NCBI GenBank assembly: GCA_002706765.1
Contig: PAJV01000056.1
Span: 1-64,000, forward strand
Source: Gimesia sp.
Lineage (GTDB): Bacteria > Planctomycetota > Planctomycetia > Planctomycetales > Planctomycetaceae
Reading direction: 5' to 3'
Length of the DNA: 64,000 bases
The notes beneath the pieces were generated by a model that was given only the letters and a program-made list of their open reading frames with translations, ran no database searches and had not been told where the DNA came from. A program made the position numbers and the translations under genes. This document shows, in pieces, positions 52,443 to 61,156 of this stretch (positions are counted from its first letter, which is position 1; each line of letters begins with the position of its first letter).

Positions 52443-53249
52443 TCACTCCGCTCCCTGTGGTTGCGCCGCTCGTAGTTGTTTCATTTGATTTTGAATCAGG
52501 TCGTCTAAACAAGTCACGACATGCCGAATCGTATCGACTGCTTGCATCGCAAAAGCTGGGGCAATTTGTTGTTGTTCGCCACTTAGGTCTGTCTTGTTCC
52601 GGTCAGCTCGATGCACGATGTCGTTGCGACGACTGACAGTATCCTCAACCAATTTGCCGAGTTCTGTCGGCTTGCGACTGAGCCTAGCTCCAATCTCGCC
52701 CCAAGGTTGTTCGACTCCGAACATCACGCCTACAACGTGGACCCCTCGTCGGCCACTGAGGTTTGTTTCCAAGTAGAGTCGAACCTTGTTTGCGACAAAC
52801 AGCGTGTCAGGATCAGCAAGAAGCCGAAGGGCATCCGGCAAGTCAAATCTGATTGCAGAGAGATGACCGACTAGTTCCTTATCTTTAATGTTGATGAATG
52901 ATCGTCCCTTGATCGTGATTAGTTCCTCAAAGTGCGCATTCATTACTGCCGGGAGATATGTCTCCAAACCAGTGCAGGCGATCACAACGGCTTGTCGAAG
53001 TAAATTGCAAAGGGCGCTCTTACGAATGAGTCTTGGGGCGACTTCAGCCCGTTCCCGAATCATCCCTAGAAAGACTTCGTTGTATATGACCATCACCCCT
53101 TCATCGTGATCGGCCTTCACCAAATCTCGTAGTGTGCGAAGTACACCTTCTTCGGTGTTGGGCGCATCATGCTCCAAAAGCCGATAGACCTTTAGCAGCA
53201 GGTCCGCTGGCCGGATGTTGTCTTCAAAAATTTGTCGAGGACTGAGCAT
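52443..53249 (-). CDS. HEPN-domain protein inside the BREX operon
   Basis: 268 residues, helical throughout. Residues ~200-216 read VSRRNDIVHRADRN, with R208-x4-H213, the HEPN RNase motif; the canonical RX4HXY tyrosine found in HEPN toxins is absent (A at that place). Family resemblance is to MAE_28990/MAE_18760-like HEPN proteins (LRQAVVIACTGLETYLPAVM). It sits between brxC (3 bp) and pglX (1 bp), so it is tightly embedded. HEPN proteins of this type act as RNases or as non-catalytic partners in defence islands. A BREX-coupled abortive step is possible. Confidence 0.72.
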   Translation of the reverse strand: MLSPRQIFEDNIRPADLLLKVYRLLEHDAPNTEEGVLRTLRDLVKADHDEGVMVIYNEVFLGMIRERAEVAPRLIRKSALCNLLRQAVVIACTGLETYLPAVMNAHFEELITIKGRSFINIKDKELVGHLSAIRFDLPDALRLLADPDTLFVANKVRLYLETNLSGRRGVHVVGVMFGVEQPWGEIGARLSRKPTELGKLVEDTVSRRNDIVHRADRNKTDLSGEQQQIAPAFAMQAVDTIRHVVTCLDDLIQNQMKQLRAAQPQGAE

Positions 53250-53252
53250 GGT

Positions 53253-56200
53253 TCATTCCAAAATGATGATGGCACCTTCGTCGATGCACTTCTGAAGTGA
53301 ATCCCGAATGAGGTCGAGGGCTTTGTCGAGTTCCGCCTGCGTCTCAATGGGCCGATTAAAGAACCCCGAAACACGAACCTTTCGGATCGGGGCTTTCTTG
53401 TCGTTGCCAATCGAAAGTTCCTGCAACTTGACCAACACAGACGACTTCAACCCATCGACGGCAGCGAGATCCGACTCCATTTCGGTCAGACTGGCCTTAC
53501 CGAGCGACTTTCCTTCCTGCACCGCCTCTTTGTCTTCCGTGGTGCCGACTCGCCCTTGAAGCGGAGTCAGCAATGACAATGCCATACCGGGGTTGTTGGC
53601 TTCCAGTGGTGTCCATTCCGTTCGGTTCTGGATTTCACCAATGGCTGATTCGTATGACTTCGCACGACGGTCAAAGAGATCGCAGTAAGCGGTCTTGTAC
53701 GCACCCAGCACCGTCTTGGTGTGATCGGTAATGGTATCCCACGAGTCGATAAAGTCTTCGGACGCCAAGAAAGATTGCAATTCTTCAACCGTGGTGCTGA
53801 GTTCCGGCGAAGGGTTGTGGGCAGAAAGGCGGTGCCACACTTGTTCGGTTGCTTGGCGAGCCTGTCGCAATATCCCGATGGCTTCAGAGTCCAGTGACTC
53901 ACGCAGGTTGCGAACCTTGTCTCTGGTCTCTCCAAAGTCCTCCCCGTTTTCGGTGAGAATACGAACGCAGTCATCCGATGCAGACGCCTGTATGCCCGTC
54001 AGCGTTTGCTGGTACTCGGACAACATGGACAGAACTGGGAGGCGGTGCGCTTCAGCCGTGGCCTTTAACTGGTAAAGTTTTTCCAGTTCATCCGCTGCTA
54101 CCTTTTTGAACGCCGTGGCGATGGCTCCCTCTTCAACGTCAACTTCTTCACCGATCAGGTCTTCGAGTTGCTGTACTGCTTGCGTGAGCGTCTTGAGACC
54201 AACTGACTGCCGAGGCGAAAACAATGACGACCGGAATGCCGGGTTATTGGTGAATGGTGTGCGTGAGGCCGGGTCTTGGTAATTGTGGAAGCGATTACCT
54301 TGATGAGTGACTTCGATTTCGCCCGCACGGAACAGCGTGGCAAGAATCAACCTCAGCATGTCACGTTCCCAGCCATAGGGAGTGCCGCCGAAGCGTTTCT
54401 CCAACGCCTTGCCCATGCGACTGTCTTTGTTGCCATAACTGTGTTCGCTCTTCAGGTAGTCCAGCACTTCCTTGGCGACATCGGCGTTGGTGTTGATGAC
54501 GAGTTTTGCCCCGTCCTTAACCACCACCGCAAGTCCCTGTTCGCTTTCATAGAAGACCTTTGGGAGCGCCTTGAGGTCGGCAGCTTTGAGAATGTGATCG
54601 GCTTCATCGCCCTTGAGTGGGCGAGAACCCATTTGTAGCTTCGGGTACAAGTCTGGCACGACCTGACTGAAGAGCTTCTTGAGGATTTCACTCAACCCCT
54701 TGCCCAAGGCCGACGCATCCTTCTGAACGCCCCGGAACATCCCGGTACCACGTTCCATTGCCTCCGTCAGCTTGTCACGCAGACGAGTTTCGAAACCGTT
54801 CTTGGAGTTCTTTTCATCTTGAAGGCAGGACGCTTCATCCTGTGTAATCTTTTGCTGAGCGCTGAGTTGGTTGTACTTGTCCACCATCTTGCGTGAGGCG
54901 TGCAATTGGCCGACCAGTTCATCAATTTCGGGTGTCAGGCAAAACAGCCAATACAGATCAGACTGGTGTGAGTTCTGTTGGCTCTCGGTGCGAATTTCCT
55001 CAATCCGTTTGGTGAGTTCGTCGGCATCCTCGGACACGCACAGAGTTAGTGGCAATTCACCTTCATCACCAATACTCGTACCATCCATGCTGATGCCGAT
55101 GCGGAACGAGCGATTTTGGTAGCGGTAAGTTTTGAACTCCGGTTCGTCGAAGATTTGCTGGAGGGCAGTGCGTGCCAGTTCATTGCGATCACGGGGCTTC
55201 GGTTCCAGATAACCCCTGCGTTCTGTCTCCCAGTTCTTCTCTTGGGCGGTCTGAAGCTTCCAGCCTTCCTCGGTGTTGCGAATGAACTGAGCGGTATTCA
55301 GTCGCTTCACCGCTGCTTGAACTTCGCTGAGCGGTGTGGCCTTGCCGACTTCATCAACCAATACAGCGGCGAGGTTGGCTTCGGTGCGGGGCAGGTCACG
55401 AATGAATTCCAGCAGGCAGATGGCCTTGGCGACCTTCAATGCCCAACCTTGGTCTTCAGGATCGCTGTTGAATCGTTCTGCAATCTGGTGGATGTCGGTG
55501 CGTTTTTCGTTCGATAAGTTGCCTTCGACCAACTCGAATACCTTGTCCAGCGTCACCAATGCTCCAATTGGCTTTTGGGCGAACGCTGTTCGATCCGACA
55601 CCAACATCTCGTAAGCCTGCTTGATGATCGTTCGATTGCTGCCACCGTAATGCCGTGGCGCACCGGGTTGCAGTCGAATGCCGGACATGATCCCAATGCA
55701 GAGATCAATGTAATGCGGCGGATACGGATAGAAGCTCACAAAGTCTTCTTCATTGATGTCAGTGCGTCGGGTTGTGCGTTCCAACCGCAGAGCAGCGTTC
55801 AACTTCCCTTGATTGTCAGTGAAGAGTTTCTTCAGCGGCTTCTCGGCATCTCCTGTCTTGGCCAAAACACGCTTGGTGGCAACTTCTCGAATGTCAGATG
55901 GTGCAAGGTCAACACGGTAGTGAAATCGATCCTGCAATTTGGCCAAGTCAATTCGCTTGGAGTCGATGGCAGCCACGACTTCATCGAGCTTCTCTTGCGA
56001 GGTGACGACTATCCAGCAGGGAGCCGAAATCTTGCGAGCCTTGAGTAAGTTCTTGCTGACCTTGCCGAATTCTTCGATGGTGGCTCGCAGGTCTTCGATT
56101 TTGTCGCCGCTGCGAGCCACGTGCTGGCCCACTTCGTCGATGATGAAGACAAGTGCCTTGCCCGGACGCCTTCTACCCCACAGTTCAAAGGTTCGCTCGA

Positions 56201-56915
56201 CAACCTTGCGAACCGTGATCGTTGCTTCTTGGTTCCGAAACGACTTGGCCCATGAGTCAGCCGAGGGATAAGTCGTCGGTTCCAGTTCATGGAGAATTGC
56301 ACTTGCCCGGTTGATCTTGTGGCTTCCGGTGCGTGTCTGTCGCCATGCCTTTCCATCTTTTTCAGCAAGCTGAATGAACTGCTCCAACCGTCCTTCAGCT
56401 TCCAGAGTGATTTCCAACTCAGCGATGTCAAAGTCTTCTGCGTAGTCCAACTCTCGCAGCAGGACCGTGTACATCAACTCGGCAATACGCTGCGTAACCT
56501 TCCGAGTGTCCGCCTCTTTTGCCACTTCAAATAGAATGACCTCGGTGGGAGTCTTGGCATTGATGAGATCGAGCAAATCGCTGATGCGATCATCTTCCAA
56601 TTGTTGCTTGAATAGATCGGCAAACTGGCTGCCGAGAACTGTTCGGTTTTGCAAAGCGTAACCGAGGTTCTTGGCGAACGAGCTTTTGCCCGACCCGAAG
56701 AATCCCGATACCCACACCCCGACACTTTCGTGAGGATCAGCGGGAGCCTCAGCGATGGCTTTGAGAAGATGGTGGTACTGCTCACGGATACTATCAGTGC
56801 CGATGTATTCAGTTATTTCCGCATGGACGGATTGCTCGTCCGCCTGATCGACCTGAATGATCTCTTCGATCTTGCGGCTGAGGTCTCGTGTCAGCAGTTC
56901 GCCAATTGTCGTCAT
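53253..56915 (-). CDS. brxC: BrxC, large P-loop ATPase of BREX
   Basis: 1220 residues. Walker A GFFGSGKSSF at 71-80 (K77) near the N-terminus and a later Walker B (ALVFIIDEVGQH). The rest is a long helical assembly with coiled coils (LAAVDGLKSSVLVKLQEL) and a QIFDEPEFKTY region. BrxC/PglY-type proteins are ORC-like AAA ATPases essential for phage exclusion. It lies between brxB (16 bp) and the HEPN gene (3 bp). Length and motif position agree with type 1 BrxC. Confidence 0.92.
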   Translation of the reverse strand: MTTIGELLTRDLSRKIEEIIQVDQADEQSVHAEITEYIGTDSIREQYHHLLKAIAEAPADPHESVGVWVSGFFGSGKSSFAKNLGYALQNRTVLGSQFADLFKQQLEDDRISDLLDLINAKTPTEVILFEVAKEADTRKVTQRIAELMYTVLLRELDYAEDFDIAELEITLEAEGRLEQFIQLAEKDGKAWRQTRTGSHKINRASAILHELEPTTYPSADSWAKSFRNQEATITVRKVVERTFELWGRRRPGKALVFIIDEVGQHVARSGDKIEDLRATIEEFGKVSKNLLKARKISAPCWIVVTSQEKLDEVVAAIDSKRIDLAKLQDRFHYRVDLAPSDIREVATKRVLAKTGDAEKPLKKLFTDNQGKLNAALRLERTTRRTDINEEDFVSFYPYPPHYIDLCIGIMSGIRLQPGAPRHYGGSNRTIIKQAYEMLVSDRTAFAQKPIGALVTLDKVFELVEGNLSNEKRTDIHQIAERFNSDPEDQGWALKVAKAICLLEFIRDLPRTEANLAAVLVDEVGKATPLSEVQAAVKRLNTAQFIRNTEEGWKLQTAQEKNWETERRGYLEPKPRDRNELARTALQQIFDEPEFKTYRYQNRSFRIGISMDGTSIGDEGELPLTLCVSEDADELTKRIEEIRTESQQNSHQSDLYWLFCLTPEIDELVGQLHASRKMVDKYNQLSAQQKITQDEASCLQDEKNSKNGFETRLRDKLTEAMERGTGMFRGVQKDASALGKGLSEILKKLFSQVVPDLYPKLQMGSRPLKGDEADHILKAADLKALPKVFYESEQGLAVVVKDGAKLVINTNADVAKEVLDYLKSEHSYGNKDSRMGKALEKRFGGTPYGWERDMLRLILATLFRAGEIEVTHQGNRFHNYQDPASRTPFTNNPAFRSSLFSPRQSVGLKTLTQAVQQLEDLIGEEVDVEEGAIATAFKKVAADELEKLYQLKATAEAHRLPVLSMLSEYQQTLTGIQASASDDCVRILTENGEDFGETRDKVRNLRESLDSEAIGILRQARQATEQVWHRLSAHNPSPELSTTVEELQSFLASEDFIDSWDTITDHTKTVLGAYKTAYCDLFDRRAKSYESAIGEIQNRTEWTPLEANNPGMALSLLTPLQGRVGTTEDKEAVQEGKSLGKASLTEMESDLAAVDGLKSSVLVKLQELSIGNDKKAPIRKVRVSGFFNRPIETQAELDKALDLIRDSLQKCIDEGAIIILE

Positions 56916-56931
56916 GTTGGATACCTTTGCC

Positions 56932-57537
56932 TCAGCCGTAAATTTTGACTCGGTAGTTGCCTAACGCATCCCGGTCTTTCAGGTCCATGAAACGCAATCC
57001 TGTCGTGCCTTCGATAGAGCCGGGATAAAGCAAAATCGTGGGCAACTTGGTTTTGCCGTGCATTTTGTCGAGCAACATCGACATGTGGAAAATGCCCGGC
57101 GACATTGCTGCCACACGAGTCAGGAAAACCACCGAGTTTTCCGGGTTGAAAGATGAAAGTCGTTCTGCGAGCAAATCCCACAGCGGCACCCATACCTTGC
57201 TCGACAAGTAAGTGGTCACCTGCTGCTGAGCTTCTACATAACCCCGGTCCTTTTCTAAAGCGATGATGGCATCCAAGCCTTCTTCATCGTCCTTAGCATG
57301 AACCTGCTCCAGCGCAGACCAGAGCAGTTCGGACATCGGGATGATGTGGACCTCTTTTCCAACTGCTTCGAGTCGAGTGGCGAGTAGCTTGATCTCACGG
57401 CGAAGTTCCCATTCATCGGTCGGATCATACCGCATGATTGCGAAGGGGAGGTCTTGGTAGACGCCAATCTGCATCGGAATCGACTTCAGGTGGCTCTCCA
57501 AAGGAGCGATGCTATCTTTGAGCGAGGACATTCGCAT
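56932..57537 (-). CDS. brxB: BrxB
   Basis: 201 residues. Begins MRMSSLKDSIAPLESHLKSI (an internal ATG at 57531 is also possible) and contains FAIMRYDPTDEWELRREIKL and a WDLLAERLSSFNPENSVVFLTRVAA block, with a final TTGLRFMDLKDRDALGNYRV. This is the DUF1788-type BrxB pattern. Its start overlaps the end of brxA by 26 bp. Its biochemical role is unknown. Identification rests on order and family resemblance together. Confidence 0.88.
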   Translation of the reverse strand: MRMSSLKDSIAPLESHLKSIPMQIGVYQDLPFAIMRYDPTDEWELRREIKLLATRLEAVGKEVHIIPMSELLWSALEQVHAKDDEEGLDAIIALEKDRGYVEAQQQVTTYLSSKVWVPLWDLLAERLSSFNPENSVVFLTRVAAMSPGIFHMSMLLDKMHGKTKLPTILLYPGSIEGTTGLRFMDLKDRDALGNYRVKIYG

Positions 57538-58327
57538 ACTCCTGTAGAGTTTCGGCGGGGAATGTCAGCCGGGTCACGCTTCCAGCAACGTGGTACTCCA
57601 ACAATTCAAGCTGGTGCGCTTCAAACAGGAATCGCTCCACTCCTTCACTCGACAAAAAGAATAGTTTCCAGTCCGGTAATTGGAGCAGCTTCACTCCAGA
57701 TGGCTGATGCAGCTTGAGGTAGAACACGATATAGGCAAACGCTTCGATAGGCAGAAAAGCAGGAGCGATCTTTTTGTTGGTAGCGCCCTGAAGCACACCA
57801 AAATCCCGCAGTGCTGCGAGCAGGCTTCGTGAAACTCGATTGATTGTGATTTCCGACCAATGCCCCGTCATTTTTCCTTCATCAACCCACTTGGTCAAGG
57901 ATCGTTGAAATTCATTTGGGTTTATATCAACAAGCCCTTGTTCTAACATTGGGATTAGGATTTTAGTGACGCTATCATGAAGCAACTTGTCGGCCCGAGC
58001 GGAGTGAAAATACAGCAACCGTTCCAGAGCCGCTGACGGAAACTTTCTTCGAACGAGCGTAACCAATGCCTTGTTCACTGGTTCTTCGGTGAGGTAGCGT
58101 TGCTGAAATATGCGGAGTATATCTTTGACCCGTGAGCGAGATGCCTTACCGAAGATGTTCTCACGCTGAATACGATCAATGTTTTCAGTTACAGTAGAGG
58201 TGGCATCCCAGTGGGAAAGCAGCGTTTTAGTGTCCCCTATCAACGCACCGGCTTTCAGGATTTTGGATGTGTATGAAGCCGTAGTATGGAGCCGTTTTTC
58301 CTTGTTCGGTTTCGTTTTGATAGCCAT
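57512..58327 (-). CDS. brxA: BrxA
   Basis: 271 residues from ATG 58327 (MAIKTKPNKEKRLHTTASYT); the extra nine codons upstream are not needed. Contains YTSKILKAGALIGDTKTLLS, RQRYLTEEPVNKALVTLVRR-like helices (QQRYLTEEPVNKALVTLVRR) and the EITINRVSRSLLAALRDFG strand-helix block of the DUF1819 (NusB-like) BrxA family. BrxA is small, DNA-binding in structural studies, and the first core gene of type 1 BREX. Here it follows an HTH gene by 86 bp. Confidence 0.9.
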   Translation of the reverse strand: MAIKTKPNKEKRLHTTASYTSKILKAGALIGDTKTLLSHWDATSTVTENIDRIQRENIFGKASRSRVKDILRIFQQRYLTEEPVNKALVTLVRRKFPSAALERLLYFHSARADKLLHDSVTKILIPMLEQGLVDINPNEFQRSLTKWVDEGKMTGHWSEITINRVSRSLLAALRDFGVLQGATNKKIAPAFLPIEAFAYIVFYLKLHQPSGVKLLQLPDWKLFFLSSEGVERFLFEAHQLELLEYHVAGSVTRLTFPAETLQEYANVLAQR

Positions 58328-58413
58328 GCTCAATCCCTGCAACGTCATCACCATTAGTAATGAATATCCCTGCTATTTGTATCTTCCACTTTTCCGACTT
58401 CACCAAGTCTGCT

Positions 58414-58671
58414 TCATTTTTTGTGCGATTTCTTACTCGCCGTCTCCACCTGCTTTAACAAAGCATCTAGGTCTTCTCGCTTGAAGAGTCGGTAATCGTT
58501 CACCGGATGGCGAATAGCTACAACTTTTTCAGCATTGACCCAATTGCGAAGTGTGTTCGGCGATACGCCCAAATAGTCAGCAGCCTCGGAAATTCGGAGG
58601 AAATTCGATAGTTTGTCCACTTCGACGCTCCCCGATTCCAAAATCAGACCAGACTTTCCCAACCTTACCAA
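58414..58671 (-). CDS. MerR/excisionase-like HTH protein at the head of BREX
   Basis: 85 residues. The helix-turn-helix is FLRISEAADYLGVSPNTLRN followed by WVNAEKVVAIRHPVNDYRLF, as in MerR-like DNA-binding proteins with a wing and a KRED C-terminal helix. The basic tail (ASKKSHKK) fits nucleic-acid binding. It is upstream of brxA on the same strand, with an 86-bp gap that could hold a promoter. A regulator of BREX expression is likely; the usual BREX regulator BrxR is a WYL-type protein, so this is a different class. It could also be an excisionase left by the island. Confidence 0.75.
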   Translation of the reverse strand: MVRLGKSGLILESGSVEVDKLSNFLRISEAADYLGVSPNTLRNWVNAEKVVAIRHPVNDYRLFKREDLDALLKQVETASKKSHKK

Positions 58672-58674
58672 CTA

Positions 58675-58932
58675 TTGCTATACTTGCCAACTATCACAGG
58701 CATTTTAGAGAGGCGCTTTTCTTGGGATGAAAATGTGGTTAGAGTGCCTTTTCTACACGGCTGGCACAGCATCGTCGGTGGCGTCAAGCCAACCCACCTG
58801 AAACAAGCTGGTTACGAGGTGTTGAACCCAGCACTCGACGATGACGATTTTGAACAAGCCGTTCGAACTGCCCAAGCTGAATACGATCAGAACGAACCAG
58901 ATGTGATAGTCGGTTCTTCTCGTGTGGACTGA
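58675..58932 (+). pseudogene. Truncated alpha/beta-hydrolase gene at the island edge
   Basis: The frame reads VPFLHGWHSIVGGVKPTHLK, AGYEVLNPALDDDDFEQAVR, AEYDQNEPDVIVGSSR and stops after VD. PDVIVGSSR is the strand leading into the nucleophile elbow G-x-S-x-G of an alpha/beta hydrolase. The break removes the last glycine and the whole catalytic C-terminal half, including the His acid-base region. The 5' end is also unclear, with no good ATG; the frame begins at TTG. It lies 4 bp from the BREX-head HTH gene on the opposite strand and marks an insertion or deletion boundary. Confidence 0.6.
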
Positions 58933-59125
58933 TGCCAATCCACTGCCTCCGTGGGGGTACAGAGCCAGAAAGAGAAGACCAAATAACACACCAGCTACAA
59001 AGTTTTGGTTGAATACCTCATCCAATGTAAGGCACAACCAAAACTGTGAATACTTCAAGAAAACCAAGCGTGGTCGGTCATGCGGACCGAATGATGGAAA
59101 AGCCTGTGGCAAATGTGGTGGGTAA
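58922..59125 (+). pseudogene. Cysteine-rich C-terminal fragment
   Basis: From about 59003 the frame reads KFWLNTSSNVRHNQNCEYFK followed by KTKRGRSCGPNDGKACGKCGG and stop, a cysteine-rich module that ends several bacterial proteins as I recall them. The frame upstream (GTG 58922) is not convincing protein, and it overlaps the truncated hydrolase by 11 bp. This is the 3' end of another gene joined to the broken hydrolase. The 260 bp after it contain no supported gene. Confidence 0.5.
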
Positions 59126-59386
59126 TTCGATGTCAGGAAGAATGGATACCTGAGTCATCAGCCGAAGCGAGGCGTAAATCACAATGGTAAATGTATCAGT
59201 AGTTACTGAAGAGTCGCCCTTTCGATGTGGTCGATGATCCAATCGGGGGCGAAAGTTTCGAGATCGCAGAGTATTTCGGAGATTTCTTAAGCCATTTCTA
59301 CCGTTTAACGGACTAATGGCGGCTGAGCAGCAAGGTTGTCCTCGGAAAGGAAACGTACGACTGCGACAGGGGCGTCTACCTTTAAT

Positions 59387-59896
59387 TCACAGAGCTTTCG
59401 TTGAGGGAATGAGCTTCACCCGATTTGAAAGGGCATCGAGGGCCAGCAGATGGATGATCTCGCTGACCGTTGTGCAGCAGTCGGGAAGAACAGTGATGGC
59501 ATACTTCTCTGCGGACTTCGAAATGGCCGTGTGAGTTACACAGTTATGAGTCATCATGCCGCACACAAGCAGTTCGGTGACGTCGAGTTTGTTGAGTACC
59601 TCTTCCAATGTCGTTCCCTGAAAACTGTCGGCATTCTGCTTCACGATGATGGGTGCATCTGGAGCAGCGGCGAGGATACGAGAATTGATTTCGACTCCGG
59701 GCGTCTCCTCGCCAAAGAAGGGGGCCTGTTCCTGCTTGACGACGTGCTGAATGTAGATGAGAGGGATGTCATTGTCCTTCGCCCTCCTGACCGCTTTCTC
59801 GACGTTCTCCGAGACGGTCTCGGCGTTCCACAGAGGGAACTTTCCATCAGCGAAGTAGTCATTCTGAACGTCGATGACCAGCAATGCTTTATTCAT
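59387..59896 (-). CDS. Isochorismatase-family cysteine hydrolase
   Basis: 169 residues. The catalytic triad is visible: the aspartate in ALLVIDVQNDYF (near 9), a lysine in IIVKQNADSF (near 90) and the cysteine in LVCGMMTHNCVTH (near 118), the Asp-Lys-Cys set of isochorismatase-like/nicotinamidase hydrolases. Substrates in the family include isochorismate, nicotinamide, ureidoacrylate and N-carbamoyl compounds, so the actual one is open. It lies 10 bp after the VCBS-protein gene on the same strand, in a run with AhpD and DUF417 genes. Confidence 0.88.
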   Translation of the reverse strand: MNKALLVIDVQNDYFADGKFPLWNAETVSENVEKAVRRAKDNDIPLIYIQHVVKQEQAPFFGEETPGVEINSRILAAAPDAPIIVKQNADSFQGTTLEEVLNKLDVTELLVCGMMTHNCVTHTAISKSAEKYAITVLPDCCTTVSEIIHLLALDALSNRVKLIPSTKAL

Positions 59897-59906
59897 GGTT
59901 GTCCTG

Positions 59907-61094
59907 TCACTTTGTTTTTGGATTCAGGTAGATTACTACATTGTTGCTTTCACGACCGGCAACCAGAAAATCTTTGTCTCCGTCACCATCAAGGTCGGCC
60001 ACTCGAATATCATAGGCTTCCTGATTCATGCCTACGACATGTCGAGAAAAACGTCCTGATCCGTCATTCTCGTACCATACACAGATTTTACTTCCGTATG
60101 CACAAGTCACGGCATCCAAGTCGCCATCACCGTCGATGTCTTCCACTTGCAAGCAGTGAGGCTCCTTAATCTCAGCATCAATGGTGTGAATCTTCCAATC
60201 AGGCGCTTCAAACCAGATCACCCCGCTCCCATGCCCACGAGTTGCCAGAAAATCTACCTTGCCATCTCCATTGATGTCACCCGGCAGGATATTCGTTGCT
60301 CCTAAATGGTTTCCCGGCAAGTCGTGCTTGGTCCACTCCTGTGTGGGGTCGGTTGGTGACGCCCACCATGCGAACCATTGACCTGTTCCTTTCTCAACGA
60401 TTGTTGGTCCTCCCTTGGCCCCTGTCACAACATCGGGACGGCCATCGCCGTTGAAGTCGCCCAGAGCCAAGTAGTGAGAAATCCCCGGAGCATTACGATC
60501 AGCAAGAATATGGCGTTGCCATGCCTGATCGGATTGGACCTTAGCAGGAGGAGAAAGCCATACCAGAGAATTGGGAAACCTGCCCTTTGGCTGGTCGCTT
60601 GTCGCCAGCAAGTCCATGCGTCCATCTTTGTCAACATCGCCGTGAATGACACTGTGAACGCCGTTCAACTGATTTTCGATCACCCGGCGTTTCCAAGGCT
60701 CCTCCAGCGGTCGCTCGGGCTGTTCATACCACACGATCACACCGGGGTTGAAACAGGCGGCGATGTAATCCGCATCCCCGTCGCCATCAAGGTCGCACAC
60801 ATCGCTGGTGATATAGCTGTTGTTGCCGCCGAGATTGAGGTGTTTGTCATCAATGATGATTTGCTTCTTCCAGTCGGGACCGACAAACAGCCGAGTGACA
60901 CCTTTTCCGGCATCGGCGATGATGTCGGGAATACCGTCTTTGGTGAAGTCGGCTGTGATGGCGGTGTAGCATATCCCACCTTCCCAAATCACCTTTTTGG
61001 TCCACGCATTTTTCGTCGCCGGTTCTTCAGGCCAAGCAGCGGGAACGTGAACTGCAAACACCAACATCAAGACAAGCCACCATTTGTGTGTCAC
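59907..61094 (-). CDS. Secreted VCBS/FG-GAP repeat protein
   Basis: 395 residues from GTG 61094, placed 8 bases after GGAG; the longer frame to 61160 overlaps the upstream gene. A signal peptide (WWLVLMLVFAVHVPAAWP) precedes about six beta-propeller repeats of the FG-GAP/VCBS type with calcium-binding loops such as CDLDGDGDADY, GDFNGDGRPDVV and EDIDGDGDLDAV. Such proteins fold as propellers with a role in adhesion or carbohydrate contacts and are very common in planctomycetes. It is the middle of the gene run AraC-DUF417-AhpD-VCBS-hydrolase. Confidence 0.85.
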   Translation of the reverse strand: MTHKWWLVLMLVFAVHVPAAWPEEPATKNAWTKKVIWEGGICYTAITADFTKDGIPDIIADAGKGVTRLFVGPDWKKQIIIDDKHLNLGGNNSYITSDVCDLDGDGDADYIAACFNPGVIVWYEQPERPLEEPWKRRVIENQLNGVHSVIHGDVDKDGRMDLLATSDQPKGRFPNSLVWLSPPAKVQSDQAWQRHILADRNAPGISHYLALGDFNGDGRPDVVTGAKGGPTIVEKGTGQWFAWWASPTDPTQEWTKHDLPGNHLGATNILPGDINGDGKVDFLATRGHGSGVIWFEAPDWKIHTIDAEIKEPHCLQVEDIDGDGDLDAVTCAYGSKICVWYENDGSGRFSRHVVGMNQEAYDIRVADLDGDGDKDFLVAGRESNNVVIYLNPKTK

Positions 61095-61156
61095 TGAATA
61101 TTCTCCAGAAGTAAAGTTGTTGAAGATCCCTAATGTGAAGTGAGTAATTGCAGAAA

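Larger units (their letters stand above)
41927..58671 (-). other. Type 1 BREX defence locus with embedded extra genes
   Basis: Gene order on the minus strand from 58671: HTH, brxA, brxB, brxC, HEPN protein, pglX, nucleotidyltransferase, TIM-barrel protein, pglZ, brxL. All six type 1 core genes are intact, with gaps or overlaps mostly under 25 bp, so a single transcript is likely. The NucS-like gene follows brxL after 17 bp, and further tail genes run to about 38784. BREX blocks phage replication and methylates host DNA. Confidence 0.93.

Noticed and set aside
59203..59290. Minus-strand open stretch ISEILCDLETFAPDWIIDHI
   Set aside because: Reads like protein but has a stop directly after the only ATG and is about 26 residues long; likely a relic too small to name.
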